DNA from: an uncultured Selenomonadales bacterium
GTDB taxonomy: Bacteria; Bacillota; Negativicutes; Selenomonadales; Selenomonadaceae
DNA: 5,394 nt
Direction: 5' to 3'
Assembly: GCA_937910665.1 (NCBI GenBank)
Contig: CALEPR010000148.1
Coordinates: forward strand, 1-5,394
The notes under the pieces are model-generated. The model saw only the letters and a list, made by a program, of their open reading frames with translations. It was not told where the DNA came from and did no database searches. Positions within the stretch are counted from its first letter, which is position 1, and the number at the start of each line of letters is the position of its first letter. Positions 1 through 4,845 of the stretch are shown here, one piece after another. The position numbers and the translations under genes are program-made.

Positions 1-442
1 GTCTGCGTTCTTTCCACGCCATTTTGCAAAAACCGAATGGATTTATCGGTGCGCCCTGCGTCAATTCAAAAACTTTCGCGTCAAATTCTTTTTGTTTGAG
101 TGGAACTCCGTCCGCGAAAAATTTTTGCGTCACACCTGTGAAATTTTTTTGCTTATCGAACTTGTTCAAAAATTCGCGGCGAAATGTCAAGCCGCTTTCA
201 AATTCGACTTCCACTGCGTGAACTTTATTGTCGCGAATATAAATTCCGCTCGCGTCCTGAAAATTTACTTCGCCGGTCGTGCCGTCAAAAAATTTTCCTG
301 TCATCAGCAAACTGTACGCATTGGCGTAAGTCGTTTTGCCTGAGCCGTTCTGTCCGCTGATAAAATAATTTGCGCCGTCTGCGAAAATTGCTCCGCGCTC
401 CAAGCCACAAATATTTTCAAGTTTCAAGGTCAAAATTTTCAT
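1..442 (-). CDS. SMC/Rad50/RecF-type AAA ATPase, N-terminal part (runs off left edge)
   Basis: An open frame of 147 codons starts at ATG 442 and is still open at base 1, so only the N-terminus is visible. A ribosome binding site AGGAG (451-455) lies 8 nt upstream and fixes the start. The protein opens MKILTLKLENI, a beta strand typical of RecF/SbcC/Rad50 heads, and has a Walker A motif GQNGSGKTT at residues 30-38. Near the break, residues about 134-147 (NPFGFCKMAWKERR) resemble the W-K-E-R-R stretch that phage ATPases of this type carry in the Q-loop area. Family members hydrolyse ATP at a dimeric head and act in DNA end processing or recombination; in phages they often sit near replication genes, as here. 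Coiled coil, signature motif and Walker B would lie outside the window. Family confidence is high; the exact role is unknown. Confidence 0.9.
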   Translation of the reverse strand, partial: MKILTLKLENICGLERGAIFADGANYFISGQNGSGKTTYANAYSLLMTGKFFDGTTGEVNFQDASGIYIRDNKVHAVEVEFESGLTFRREFLNKFDKQKNFTGVTQKFFADGVPLKQKEFDAKVFELTQGAPINPFGFCKMAWKERR

Positions 443-456
443 TTCGCTCACTCCTG

Positions 457-465
457 TGTTATAAT
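457..465 (+). promoter_or_regulatory. Extended -10 promoter for the counter-oriented membrane gene
   Basis: TGTTATAAT is a perfect extended -10 element (TGn plus TATAAT at 460-465). It predicts transcription starting near 472 and a leader of roughly 26 nt before ATG 499. No good -35 hexamer is seen, which is tolerated by extended -10 promoters. The element lies just upstream of the ATPase gene's ribosome binding site on the other strand. Confidence 0.55.
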
Positions 466-494
466 TGGTAAAATTTTTTTTGAAAGTAGGTTTT

Positions 495-523
495 TGTTAT
501 GGATTGTGTAGCTTTGTTGTCAA
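495..523 (-). promoter_or_regulatory. Possible promoter for the SMC-like ATPase gene
   Basis: On the minus strand TTGACA (523-518) is a perfect -35 hexamer. CATAAC (501-496), 16 bp further on, matches four of six -10 positions. The promoter would lie inside the first codons of the opposite-strand membrane gene. It would let the ATPase be expressed without the main operon transcript reading antisense through 499-1044. The weak -10 keeps confidence low. Confidence 0.35.
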
Positions 524-1044
524 ATATGTTTTCTTCAAGCGCGGGGGCTTTCGCAGGTGGTCTAGCCGCTTATTTTTGGTCTTGCCGACGTGATAAACAA
601 AAACAAACTGCTGAATATCTGAACTTGCTTTTAATAATTTTTAGCGACCTTGACAGCATTTATCACCTTTTTGCCAACATTCCTGAAACTTATCTCAAAG
701 AAATTGACGGTAAAAAAGTCGTTGCGCTGGATGTGCCGTTTCCTGAATTACACATCACGCCGCAACAAATTCAAAATTTCCTCGACGTTGCGCCTGACAA
801 ACAAATGATTTTCGGCTTAATCGGATTGCAACACTTCCTCGAATCTCACGCCCGCAGGATAGAACACGACGGCGTTAATTATTTGCCTGTTGACTTAATC
901 CAAACAATGAAGAAACAACTTGAAATAATGTTACTTTCCGCTCGTGTCCAATACGAACAGGAAACTAAAACCGATTTTCCTTTCTACGAGATAACACTAA
1001 ATTTGTCATCACGAACGAAACAACAAACCCGACAACAAAATTGA
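499..1044 (+). CDS. Membrane-anchored protein of unknown function, transcribed against the operon
   Basis: Codes for 181 residues from ATG 499 to TGA. The ribosome binding site is modest (GTAGG at 486-490, 8 nt spacing). Residues about 8-28 form one hydrophobic, glycine/alanine-rich segment ending in CRRDK, which suggests a single membrane span with the large C-terminal part in the cytoplasm. The rest looks mostly helical (residues 38-60, 88-118 and 128-155), with a polar, glutamine-rich tail. I recognise no catalytic motif and no family. It is the only plus-strand gene within a long minus-strand early operon and has its own extended -10 promoter, the arrangement of a phage moron (a separately expressed accessory gene). 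Superinfection exclusion or host defence would fit a membrane moron, but that is inference only. Its last 26 or so codons overlap a minus-strand micro-ORF (965-1057). Confidence 0.8.
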   Translation: MDCVALLSNMFSSSAGAFAGGLAAYFWSCRRDKQKQTAEYLNLLLIIFSDLDSIYHLFANIPETYLKEIDGKKVVALDVPFPELHITPQQIQNFLDVAPDKQMIFGLIGLQHFLESHARRIEHDGVNYLPVDLIQTMKKQLEIMLLSARVQYEQETKTDFPFYEITLNLSSRTKQQTRQQN

Positions 1045-1057
1045 CAATCAACAACAT
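965..1057 (-). CDS. Putative 30-residue single-pass membrane peptide
   Basis: A short frame runs from ATG 1057 to TAG 967-965. The peptide begins MLLIVNFVVGFVVSFVMTNL and ends in a basic tail (SRRKENRF). It therefore has one membrane span at about residues 2-22 with a positive, presumably cytoplasmic, C-terminus. AGGAG lies 8 nt before the ATG and overlaps the stop codon of the preceding 59-codon gene, the same stop-then-ribosome-site linkage used elsewhere in this operon. The frame is antisense to the 3' end of the plus-strand membrane gene. A chance hydrophobic frame is possible, since antisense of polar codons often reads hydrophobic. The ribosome site and placement argue for a real gene. 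Confidence 0.5.
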   Translation of the reverse strand: MLLIVNFVVGFVVSFVMTNLVLSRRKENRF

Positions 1058-1069
1058 CTTTTTCACTCC

Positions 1070-1249
1070 TTAAAGTCCGAGTGCGTCCCGTGTTTCGCTA
1101 GCTGTAAATCCTGCGTAGCGAATAACTTCATACGCCGTTTCCACTTCTTCAAATGCCGTACTTGCGATAACTTTGCCGTTTTTCTTGACGACAACTTCAA
1201 ATGTTGGGTCTTCAATCTCGAACACATCATCTCCGGCTAAAATTTCCAT
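1070..1249 (-). CDS. Small acidic protein of unknown function (59 aa)
   Basis: ATG 1249 is preceded by AAGGAGAG with good spacing, and the frame ends at TAA 1072-1070. The product (MEILAGDDVFEIEDPTFEVV...) has about 13 acidic against 5 basic residues. It looks like a few beta strands (about residues 8-31) followed by a helix (about 34-47) and a short helical end. It belongs to no family I can name. It is in the minus-strand operon, after the 95-aa gene, and its stop codon merges with the ribosome site of the 30-residue membrane ORF. Phages use small acidic proteins as inhibitors or DNA mimics, but nothing in the sequence shows that here. Confidence 0.7.
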   Translation of the reverse strand: MEILAGDDVFEIEDPTFEVVVKKNGKVIASTAFEEVETAYEVIRYAGFTASETRDALGL

Positions 1250-1297
1250 TTGACAAACTCTCCTTTCTGTGTTAAAAATTTTCCGAAAGATTTTTTT

Positions 1298-1352
1298 AAG
1301 CCGCCGCTGTTAAAGCGTTTTTTTATGCGCTGAGTTTCAAGCGGCTTTTTTT
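1298..1352 (+). terminator. Possible terminator or structured spacer downstream of the membrane gene
   Basis: On the plus strand AAGCCGC (1298-1304) pairs with GCGGCTT (1341-1347), and a T run extends to 1352. A smaller AGCG/CGCT pair sits inside the long loop. The layout could stop plus-strand transcription coming from the membrane gene, although it lies about 250 bp past that gene's stop. In the minus direction it lacks a T tract and would not terminate the operon. The left part falls in the gap between the 95- and 59-aa genes and the right arm covers the last codons of the 95-aa gene. Confidence 0.3.
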
Positions 1353-1624
1353 GCGTTCGCGAGTTTTTGAGAATAACGCGAAAGTTGATTGTAAGCGTCC
1401 GCAATCCATTCTTTGATTTTTTCGCGATACCACAAATTATTTTTTTCGGCTTCGACGCACCAAACATCAGTTTTGACAAAGAGTTTATGTCCGTTCCGCA
1501 AATCGCGTACTGTCTCTGTAATCCATTTCTCCACGTCCACATTTTTACAACTGTGCAGACGCTGAATTTCCTTTTGCAGTTGCTCTTGGTAATAAGCAAC
1601 TTGCTCTTTGTAGTAATTAAACAT
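1337..1624 (-). CDS. Hypothetical helical phage protein (95 aa)
   Basis: The start is ATG 1624 because AAGGAG lies just upstream, immediately after the TGA of the previous gene. An in-frame ATG at 1687 would add 21 residues inside that neighbour and has no ribosome site. The product begins MFNYYKEQVAYYQEQLQKEI and appears almost wholly helical, with an amphipathic first helix (residues about 3-27), tryptophans at about 33, 54 and 63, and a basic alanine/lysine C-terminus. I do not recognise a family. It is co-transcribed with the helicase loader and the other small genes, so a role in early phage growth is likely, but no function can be read from the sequence. Confidence 0.75.
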   Translation of the reverse strand: MFNYYKEQVAYYQEQLQKEIQRLHSCKNVDVEKWITETVRDLRNGHKLFVKTDVWCVEAEKNNLWYREKIKEWIADAYNQLSRYSQKLANAKKAA

Positions 1625-1638
1625 TTTTAAAACTCCTT

Positions 1639-1872
1639 TCAATGATTGATAAGCCACTGAAAATTTTCTTCGCAAGTCGCGTCCCATTCGCCCTTCGCAA
1701 TTCTGCGCTGTTTCTCTTCTTCAAGACGCTTTCTCAAATCCACGCAATACGTCTCATCTTGTGCGTCTGAGCCGTCGTCTGCGTGAAAATCGCAATAAGT
1801 CTCGCTGTCATAATTCGACCAGCTATATCTCGGCAAATCCAGCACAACAGGATTTTCTACTCCTACAATCAT
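1639..1872 (-). CDS. Hypothetical acidic phage protein (77 aa)
   Basis: ATG 1872 overlaps the stop of the helicase loader in an ATGA arrangement, so the two are probably translationally coupled. AGGAGG lies upstream in the loader's last codons. The N-terminal half is acidic and rich in tyrosine and aspartate (around DSETYCDFHADDGSD), with cysteines at about residues 27 and 43. The C-terminal half is a charged helix (about residues 46-75) with the segment RKRLEEEKQRRIAKGEWD. No known family is evident to me. The TGA stop is directly followed by the ribosome site of the 95-aa gene. Confidence 0.75.
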   Translation of the reverse strand: MIVGVENPVVLDLPRYSWSNYDSETYCDFHADDGSDAQDETYCVDLRKRLEEEKQRRIAKGEWDATCEENFQWLINH

Positions 1873-2783
1873 TTTTTCAACCTCCTGTCTTCACCTGCAA
1901 GTTCAATACGCTTACACATCTGCGCCAACCTTGAAACTATCCTATCACCTGTCACGCTCTTGTTTGGTCTTGCATTTTTTGTTCTGTTCAATCTTTCTTT
2001 TGTTCTGTTCAATCTTTCGGAAATTTCGCCAATCGTAAAATTGCTTGTCACCATTAAAGGCTTGTTCGCGTTGTACCTTTCGTTGACTATCAGATACAGT
2101 CTTCCAACCGCCCATTCTGTCGGATTTTCTGTTCCTAAATCGTCAAGCACAAGCAAGTCAGCTTCCGCTAAATCGTTCATCAACGTGGTCATTTTTTTAT
2201 CGTTGTCGCTGTTGTAACTGTTCCGCAAATCTTCAAGCAAACTCGGCACATCACCGAAAATTACCGACTTTCCTTGTTTCAAAAATTCCTGCGCCGTGAT
2301 TGCCGCCAAAAATGTTTTACCCGTGCCAGGATTTCCATAGAGAAAAAGTCCTTCAAACTCACCATTCAAAAACATTTTTGTCGCTCGAACTGCCAGCTTG
2401 TTGCTTTCGTCAACTTTGTAATCCTCAAAACTTTTGTCAGCGTACTTCAAAGGTATTTTCGCCAACTGGAAGTTCCGTTGAATTTTTCTCGCTTTCGCCT
2501 TCATCAACGCAAATTTGCAACATCTGTAGCTTATTAAGGCTTGATTATCCTTGACTTTGATAACTGGTACTGTGTCCTTGAAAAGTCTGTGTCTGCAAAT
2601 TTCGCCGTCGCATTTTTCGCACTCTGCAAGCTCTTTTTCTGCGTCAAGAATCGCTTTCACGTCAAACTCCGACATTTCGCCATACTTCGCGAAAATTCGC
2701 GGTTTTTCAGTGTCAATTTCCGCTTTCTTTTTTGCCAAAATTTCAGCGTAAATCGGCGTAAACACTGTACTTATCTCTTCCAT
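1869..2783 (-). CDS. DnaC/DnaI-like helicase loader (AAA+ ATPase)
   Basis: 304 residues if started at ATG 2783. An in-frame ATG at 2795 has AAGGAG directly abutting it with no spacer, which puts the site 12 nt from 2783, so the later start is preferred though not certain. The N-terminal part carries a possible zinc knuckle (C55, C58, C63). The AAA+ core shows Walker A GNPGTGKT (150-157), Walker B LLVLDDLG (210-217), a sensor 1 stretch MVTSNF (244-249), and GDRIVSRL (279-286), where the conserved arginines of DnaC/DnaI loaders fall. Loaders of this family deliver the replicative hexameric helicase to the phage origin with the help of a DnaD-like organiser, whose gene lies immediately upstream and overlaps this one by about 40 bp. 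A 7-residue tandem duplication (ERLNRTK twice, residues 256-269) lies between sensor 1 and the arginine region. It follows a typical family length and the call is firm. Confidence 0.93.
   Translation of the reverse strand: MEEISTVFTPIYAEILAKKKAEIDTEKPRIFAKYGEMSEFDVKAILDAEKELAECEKCDGEICRHRLFKDTVPVIKVKDNQALISYRCCKFALMKAKARKIQRNFQLAKIPLKYADKSFEDYKVDESNKLAVRATKMFLNGEFEGLFLYGNPGTGKTFLAAITAQEFLKQGKSVIFGDVPSLLEDLRNSYNSDNDKKMTTLMNDLAEADLLVLDDLGTENPTEWAVGRLYLIVNERYNANKPLMVTSNFTIGEISERLNRTKERLNRTKNARPNKSVTGDRIVSRLAQMCKRIELAGEDRRLKK
1977..2018. repeat. Tandem 21-bp duplication inside the helicase loader gene
   Basis: Two exact 21-bp copies lie back to back (1977-1997 and 1998-2018), each containing GTTCTGTTCAATCTTTC on the plus strand. 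The unit is in frame and encodes ERLNRTK twice. It lengthens the segment between sensor 1 and the conserved GDRIVSRL motif. Exact identity points to a recent slippage or duplication. Confidence 0.9.
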
Positions 2784-3534
2784 AACTCCGTCCATCTCCT
2801 TCCGTTTTTTGCGAACTGTTGAGCTTTTCTAAACAATCCTGAATCGCTCCAACTTTTGCGTAACGCCCGTATTTGTGATAAGCCTGTCCCATCGCTGTTT
2901 TCAGCTTTTCAACGCCATACTTTTTTTGTAAGTCCGACAGGATTTTCAAGTCGTAAGGCGTTAATTCATCACAAATTTTCTCCTCTTCCCAATCGCGTAC
3001 TAGCACTATATCTAACTCTAAGCTGAAATATTCAATCAGTCTTTCAACATCTCTAACTTTAGGAAAACCTCGCGCGTGCGCGTTTTTTTCTTTTGTCTTT
3101 ATGTCTTCTGTCTTTATGTCTTCTTGTTTAGTTTTGGGTAGAGTTATAGTGTAAGCGGTGTTCCGCGAGTGTTCCGCAGGTGTGCCGCAGGTGTTCCGCG
3201 AGTGTTCCGCAGGTGTGTCGCGAGTGTGCCTAAGCCAAAGTTGCGGCTCAACAAGTTCAAATTGCGTCTTGTTATTCTTGAGTTTTTCTATCTTCACAAT
3301 GTTTTCTGTTCCGAGCACGGTCTTTGCTCTTTCGACAACACTGCTTGACTGGAATCCGCCAAGTGCTTGCATTTGTCTCACTGAGATACTCACCCTGTCA
3401 ACTTTCCAGAACTCCGCATTAAACAAACCAAGTAATGTGTAAAATAACACTCTGGCACTTGCTGACAAATCGTTTTCGACAGCGTATCTATGAAACGCTT
3501 GAAACCATTCCGCTAAACTCAATTTTTTCTCCAC
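2743..3534 (-). CDS. DnaD-like phage replisome organiser with internal origin repeats
   Basis: 263 residues from a GTG start at 3534. The ribosome site AGGAGG (3548-3543) is 8 nt from this GTG, whereas an in-frame GTG at 3543 overlaps the site itself and is rejected. The N-terminal 100 residues (MEKKLSLAEWFQAF...) look like the winged-helix domain of phage replisome organisers: a helical start, a possible recognition helix near 53-75 (RQMQALGGFQSSSVVERA) and a wing near 80-95. Residues 103-127 hold two copies of an 11-residue repeat (TPAEHSRNTCG and a variant), the translation of an iteron array. Residues 137-150 hold a lysine-rich repeat (EDIKT twice). The C-terminal part (about 155-238, with AYHKYGRYAKVGAIQDCLEKL) resembles the DnaD/DnaB C-terminal module that binds DNA and the loader. 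Family knowledge says such proteins bind an origin within their own gene and recruit the helicase loader, which is the next gene here. Confidence 0.87.
   Translation of the reverse strand: MEKKLSLAEWFQAFHRYAVENDLSASARVLFYTLLGLFNAEFWKVDRVSISVRQMQALGGFQSSSVVERAKTVLGTENIVKIEKLKNNKTQFELVEPQLWLRHTRDTPAEHSRNTCGTPAEHSRNTAYTITLPKTKQEDIKTEDIKTKEKNAHARGFPKVRDVERLIEYFSLELDIVLVRDWEEEKICDELTPYDLKILSDLQKKYGVEKLKTAMGQAYHKYGRYAKVGAIQDCLEKLNSSQKTEGDGRSYGRDKYSVYADLR
3095..3124. repeat. 15-bp tandem repeat in an AT-rich stretch beside the iterons
   Basis: GTCTTTATGTCTTCT occurs twice head to tail (3095-3109 and 3110-3124). It sits in a pyrimidine-rich, AT-rich tract that also includes the T run at 3083-3094. 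It encodes EDIKTEDIKT in the organiser. Its place about 35 bp from the iteron array matches the usual position of a DNA unwinding element in phage origins; that role is inference. Confidence 0.6.
3158..3230. repeat. Iteron-like 11-bp repeat array (candidate phage replication origin)
   Basis: Six contiguous 11-bp units start at 3158, 3169, 3180, 3191, 3202 and 3213, followed by a partial seventh at 3224. Units 1 and 4 read GTGTTCCGCGA, units 2 and 5 GTGTTCCGCAG, unit 3 GTGTGCCGCAG and unit 6 GTGTGTCGCGA. On the coding strand the shared core is GCGGAACAC. Units 1-3 and 4-6 form a 33-bp higher-order repeat, which gives the 11-residue protein repeat. Short direct repeats in the linker of a phage initiator gene are the standard form of phage origins (lambda O and several Bacillota phages). 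A degenerate unit may precede the array at 3149-3157. Confidence 0.82.
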
Positions 3535-3616
3535 TGTTCTCACCTCCTTTCATTGTAAAATTTTTTGTAGGCGCGATACTTCAAGCAATACCTACTGATT
3601 TATCAAAAATTATTGT

Positions 3617-3880
3617 TTATGCCGCAAGCTGTGTGCGGTAATTTCTAAAACAACTCTTAATATCCTCAAAAAGCTTTTCAGCTTGTACCATTTTGCTGAC
3701 TTCTACAAAATGCTTGAAGTCTTTCTGCAACTGTTTCAATTCGCCAATCGCGTTGTCTGCCTGAACTGCCGACCAGTCGATAATCGATTTGCGCGGCTTA
3801 TTTTTCTGCTCCGCTACCTTCGCTTTCAGTTTGTCAATCAGCGTCGGTTCTACCTGTTCAACTTCCATTACCTTTTTCAT
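3617..3880 (-). CDS. Hypothetical helical protein upstream of the replisome organiser (87 aa)
   Basis: ATG 3880 follows AGGAGAGG with good spacing; an internal ATG at 3868 is less well placed. The product (MKKVMEVEQVEPTLIDKLKAK...) appears almost entirely helical. It has a basic stretch near residues 17-32 (KLKAKVAEQKNKPRKS) and heptad-like spacing in residues 47-75 that could form a coiled coil. It ends at TAA 3619-3617, about 80 bp before the organiser's start, and is surely in the same transcript. No family is recognised. Its position, first intact gene before the replication pair, suggests an early replication or recombination accessory, which is inference from context only. Confidence 0.75.
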   Translation of the reverse strand: MKKVMEVEQVEPTLIDKLKAKVAEQKNKPRKSIIDWSAVQADNAIGELKQLQKDFKHFVEVSKMVQAEKLFEDIKSCFRNYRTQLAA

Positions 3881-3895
3881 TTCTAACCTCTCCTC

Positions 3896-4025
3896 TCAAA
3901 TATTTTTTCTTAAAGCCCTCAAGGCTCCTATCAATCGCCAAAACGCTTGGTAACTAATAACAACTTTGAAATGCTCTTTCCTTTAGCCGGTTACTGTTTG
4001 ATATTTTTTTTACTTCGCCCGTCAT
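3896..4025 (-). pseudogene. Possible small gene broken by a 7-bp insertion
   Basis: An ATG at 4025 opens a 23-codon frame (MTGEVKKISNSNRLKERAFQ...) that ends at TAG 3956-3954. A second frame then reads YQAFWRLIGALRALRKNI and stops at TGA 3898-3896, just before the ribosome site of the 87-aa gene. Removing 7 bp joins the two into one basic 40-residue protein. The break coincides with a GTTA direct repeat (3961-3958 and 3954-3951), exactly 7 bp apart, the expected mark of slippage. The ATG lacks a clear ribosome site and both halves are short, so chance open frames remain possible. Function unknown. Confidence 0.35.
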
Positions 4026-4035
4026 CGCGTGGCGT

Positions 4036-4192
4036 GTGCTAATCTGTCACTTTAGCACTGCGGCAATTCTTTAAACGTCCCGAATTGCTGAGAATAATTA
4101 GGCTGGAAGTTGGTTTTTTCTATCTCTACAAACTTTCAGGTTTCTCTCCCCTAGAAAATAACTACCTCGCTCATTATTTCCCGTCCAACTTC
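4036..4192 (-). ncRNA. Hairpin-rich gap, candidate structured RNA
   Basis: Between the 70-aa and 87-aa genes there are roughly 330-400 bp with no intact gene, unlike the rest of this packed operon. On the minus strand the following perfect stems can be read. GAAGTTGG (4192-4185) pairs with CCAACTTC (4113-4106), enclosing AAATAA/TTATTT (4179-4174 with 4161-4156) and a small AAAC/GTTT pair. GCAATTC (4088-4082) pairs with GAATTGC (4069-4063). GTGCTAA (4058-4052) pairs with TTAGCAC (4042-4036). Together this is a closed two-hairpin domain followed by two hairpins. It fits no RNA family I can identify, lacks an obvious T-tract terminator, and would be part of the early transcript. It may equally be decayed coding sequence. 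Confidence 0.4.
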
Positions 4193-4278
4193 GTCCTGTT
4201 ATTTAATTTTCAATGACCTGCGATTTTTACTGATTCGCTACATTCAGCTTGTTGTTATCCGCTATTTTTTCAGCGTTC

Positions 4279-4491
4279 TTAAAAATTTTTCTTTACAAAG
4301 TCGGAAATAATTTTTTTAAGAATCGCGTTTTTCTTGCGCTCCATTTCCAACTCTTCAATCGCCGCGAACGTGATAAAATAATTTTCCTCTTTCACCTTCG
4401 CGTCAACGTAGTATGTCACTCCGCCGACCGTGAATTTATAATCGTCCGCGCTCTGCCTCTCAAAATAACAAACGCAGTCATTATTTTTCAT
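4279..4491 (-). CDS. Hypothetical phage protein (70 aa), possibly shortened by a frameshift
   Basis: The start is ATG 4491, preceded by GGGGAGAGGG; an in-frame ATG at 4572 lies inside the upstream XRE gene without a ribosome site. The N-terminal half (KFTVGGVTYYVDAKVKEENYFITF, in two parts around residues 20-43) looks like antiparallel beta strands; residues about 45-68 form a charged helix. The frame ends at TAA after a run of five A and five T. With one T fewer, reading would continue 17 more codons (KNAEKIADNNKLNVANQ) to TAA 4229-4227, giving 87 residues. That extension looks coding in composition. Either the gene really ends at 4279 or a homopolymer change, real or from sequencing, shortened it. 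Family unknown. Confidence 0.65.
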   Translation of the reverse strand: MKNNDCVCYFERQSADDYKFTVGGVTYYVDAKVKEENYFITFAAIEELEMERKKNAILKKIISDFVKKNF

Positions 4492-4522
4492 AAAACCCTC
4501 TCCCCAAAATTTTGTTTTTGTG

Positions 4523-4735
4523 TTAAACTGTTTGTGAATCAAAATTCCAAAGTTTATCGACAGTAGTTTCAAGTATGCTGGCGATTTTATAAGCTGTCCA
4601 AATGTCAGGAGTGCAATCGTCTTTTTCGATACGCCGATATTGCCGCTCTGACAGTTTCAGTTTGTTCGCCATTTCTTGTTGTGTGAATTTACCTTTGCGG
4701 TATTCGTCAATTTTTACTGTTTTATTTTTCATCAT
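4523..4735 (-). CDS. XRE-family (Cro-like) HTH regulator, first gene of the early operon
   Basis: About 70 residues. Four start codons lie in a row (GTG 4741 and ATG 4738, 4735, 4732). AAGG (4747-4744) is 8 nt from ATG 4735, which is preferred, with 4732 a close alternative. Residues about 18-58 form the helix-turn-helix: FTQQEMANKLKLSERQYRRIEKD, in two parts, is the classic Q-x-x-x-A, L-x-x-S, R-x-x-R-x-E pattern, followed by TAYKIASILETTVDKLW as the last helices. It stands divergent to a second XRE gene, with a promoter and inverted repeat between them, as Cro does relative to CI. It probably represses the shared control region or tunes early expression. Next gene starts 31 nt after its TAA. 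Confidence 0.88.
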   Translation of the reverse strand: MMKNKTVKIDEYRKGKFTQQEMANKLKLSERQYRRIEKDDCTPDIWTAYKIASILETTVDKLWNFDSQTV

Positions 4736-4784
4736 CATCACCGCCTTGTTATTGATAGGATTTATTTTGTCTTATCTGTGCAAA

Positions 4785-4813
4785 ATTATACAGGACAATT
4801 TTTGTCTTGCCAA
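4785..4813 (-). promoter_or_regulatory. Main early-operon promoter (minus strand)
   Basis: TTGGCA (4813-4808) and TATAAT (4790-4785) are separated by exactly 17 bp, a near-consensus sigma-A/sigma-70 promoter. Transcription would begin near 4778 and enter the Cro-like gene about 40 nt later. It is the best promoter in the window and the probable driver of the whole minus-strand replication operon. Confidence 0.8.
4794..4806. promoter_or_regulatory. Operator-like inverted repeat in the early promoter spacer
   Basis: GACAATTTTTGTC is a perfect inverted repeat (GACAA-N3-TTGTC) lying wholly between the -35 and -10 of the minus-strand promoter. The half-site recurs as TTTTGTCTT at 4765-4773 and 4800-4808. 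The first of these falls just downstream of the predicted transcription start. A dimeric XRE repressor bound here would block RNA polymerase. Which of the two XRE proteins binds cannot be told from sequence. Confidence 0.65.
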
Positions 4814-4845
4814 GTCAAATTTTGCCCTAAAAGGAGAGGATTTTT

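Noticed and set aside
1783..2217. 144-codon plus-strand frame opposite the helicase loader
   Set aside because: It is antisense to a firmly identified AAA+ gene; the hydrophobic translation is a by-product of the complementary codons.
3158..3230. CRISPR array
   Set aside because: The 11-bp units are contiguous without spacers, lie inside a coding frame, and no cas gene is near; iterons explain them better.
3567..3595. Hairpin GTAGG/CCTAC before the organiser gene
   Set aside because: Only five base pairs with a long loop and no T tract in the operon direction; not enough for a terminator or regulatory element.
3954..3956. TAG read as an amino acid (recoded phage)
   Set aside because: The well-supported genes end in TGA or TAA, which fits recoding weakly, but the set is small and the only evidence for read-through is one short doubtful frame; a frameshift explains it as well.
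4052..4174. Coding frame on the minus strand containing NFQPNYSQQFGTFKELPQ
   Set aside because: The 27-codon stretch looks protein-like, but the frame has TAG and TGA between it and the only ATG (4174), and no start codon with a ribosome site. It may be a decayed gene, but I cannot support it as a feature.
4021..4200. tmRNA, group I intron or RNase P RNA in the hairpin-rich gap
   Set aside because: None of the conserved core sequences or the tmRNA tag frame could be found; only generic stems are seen.
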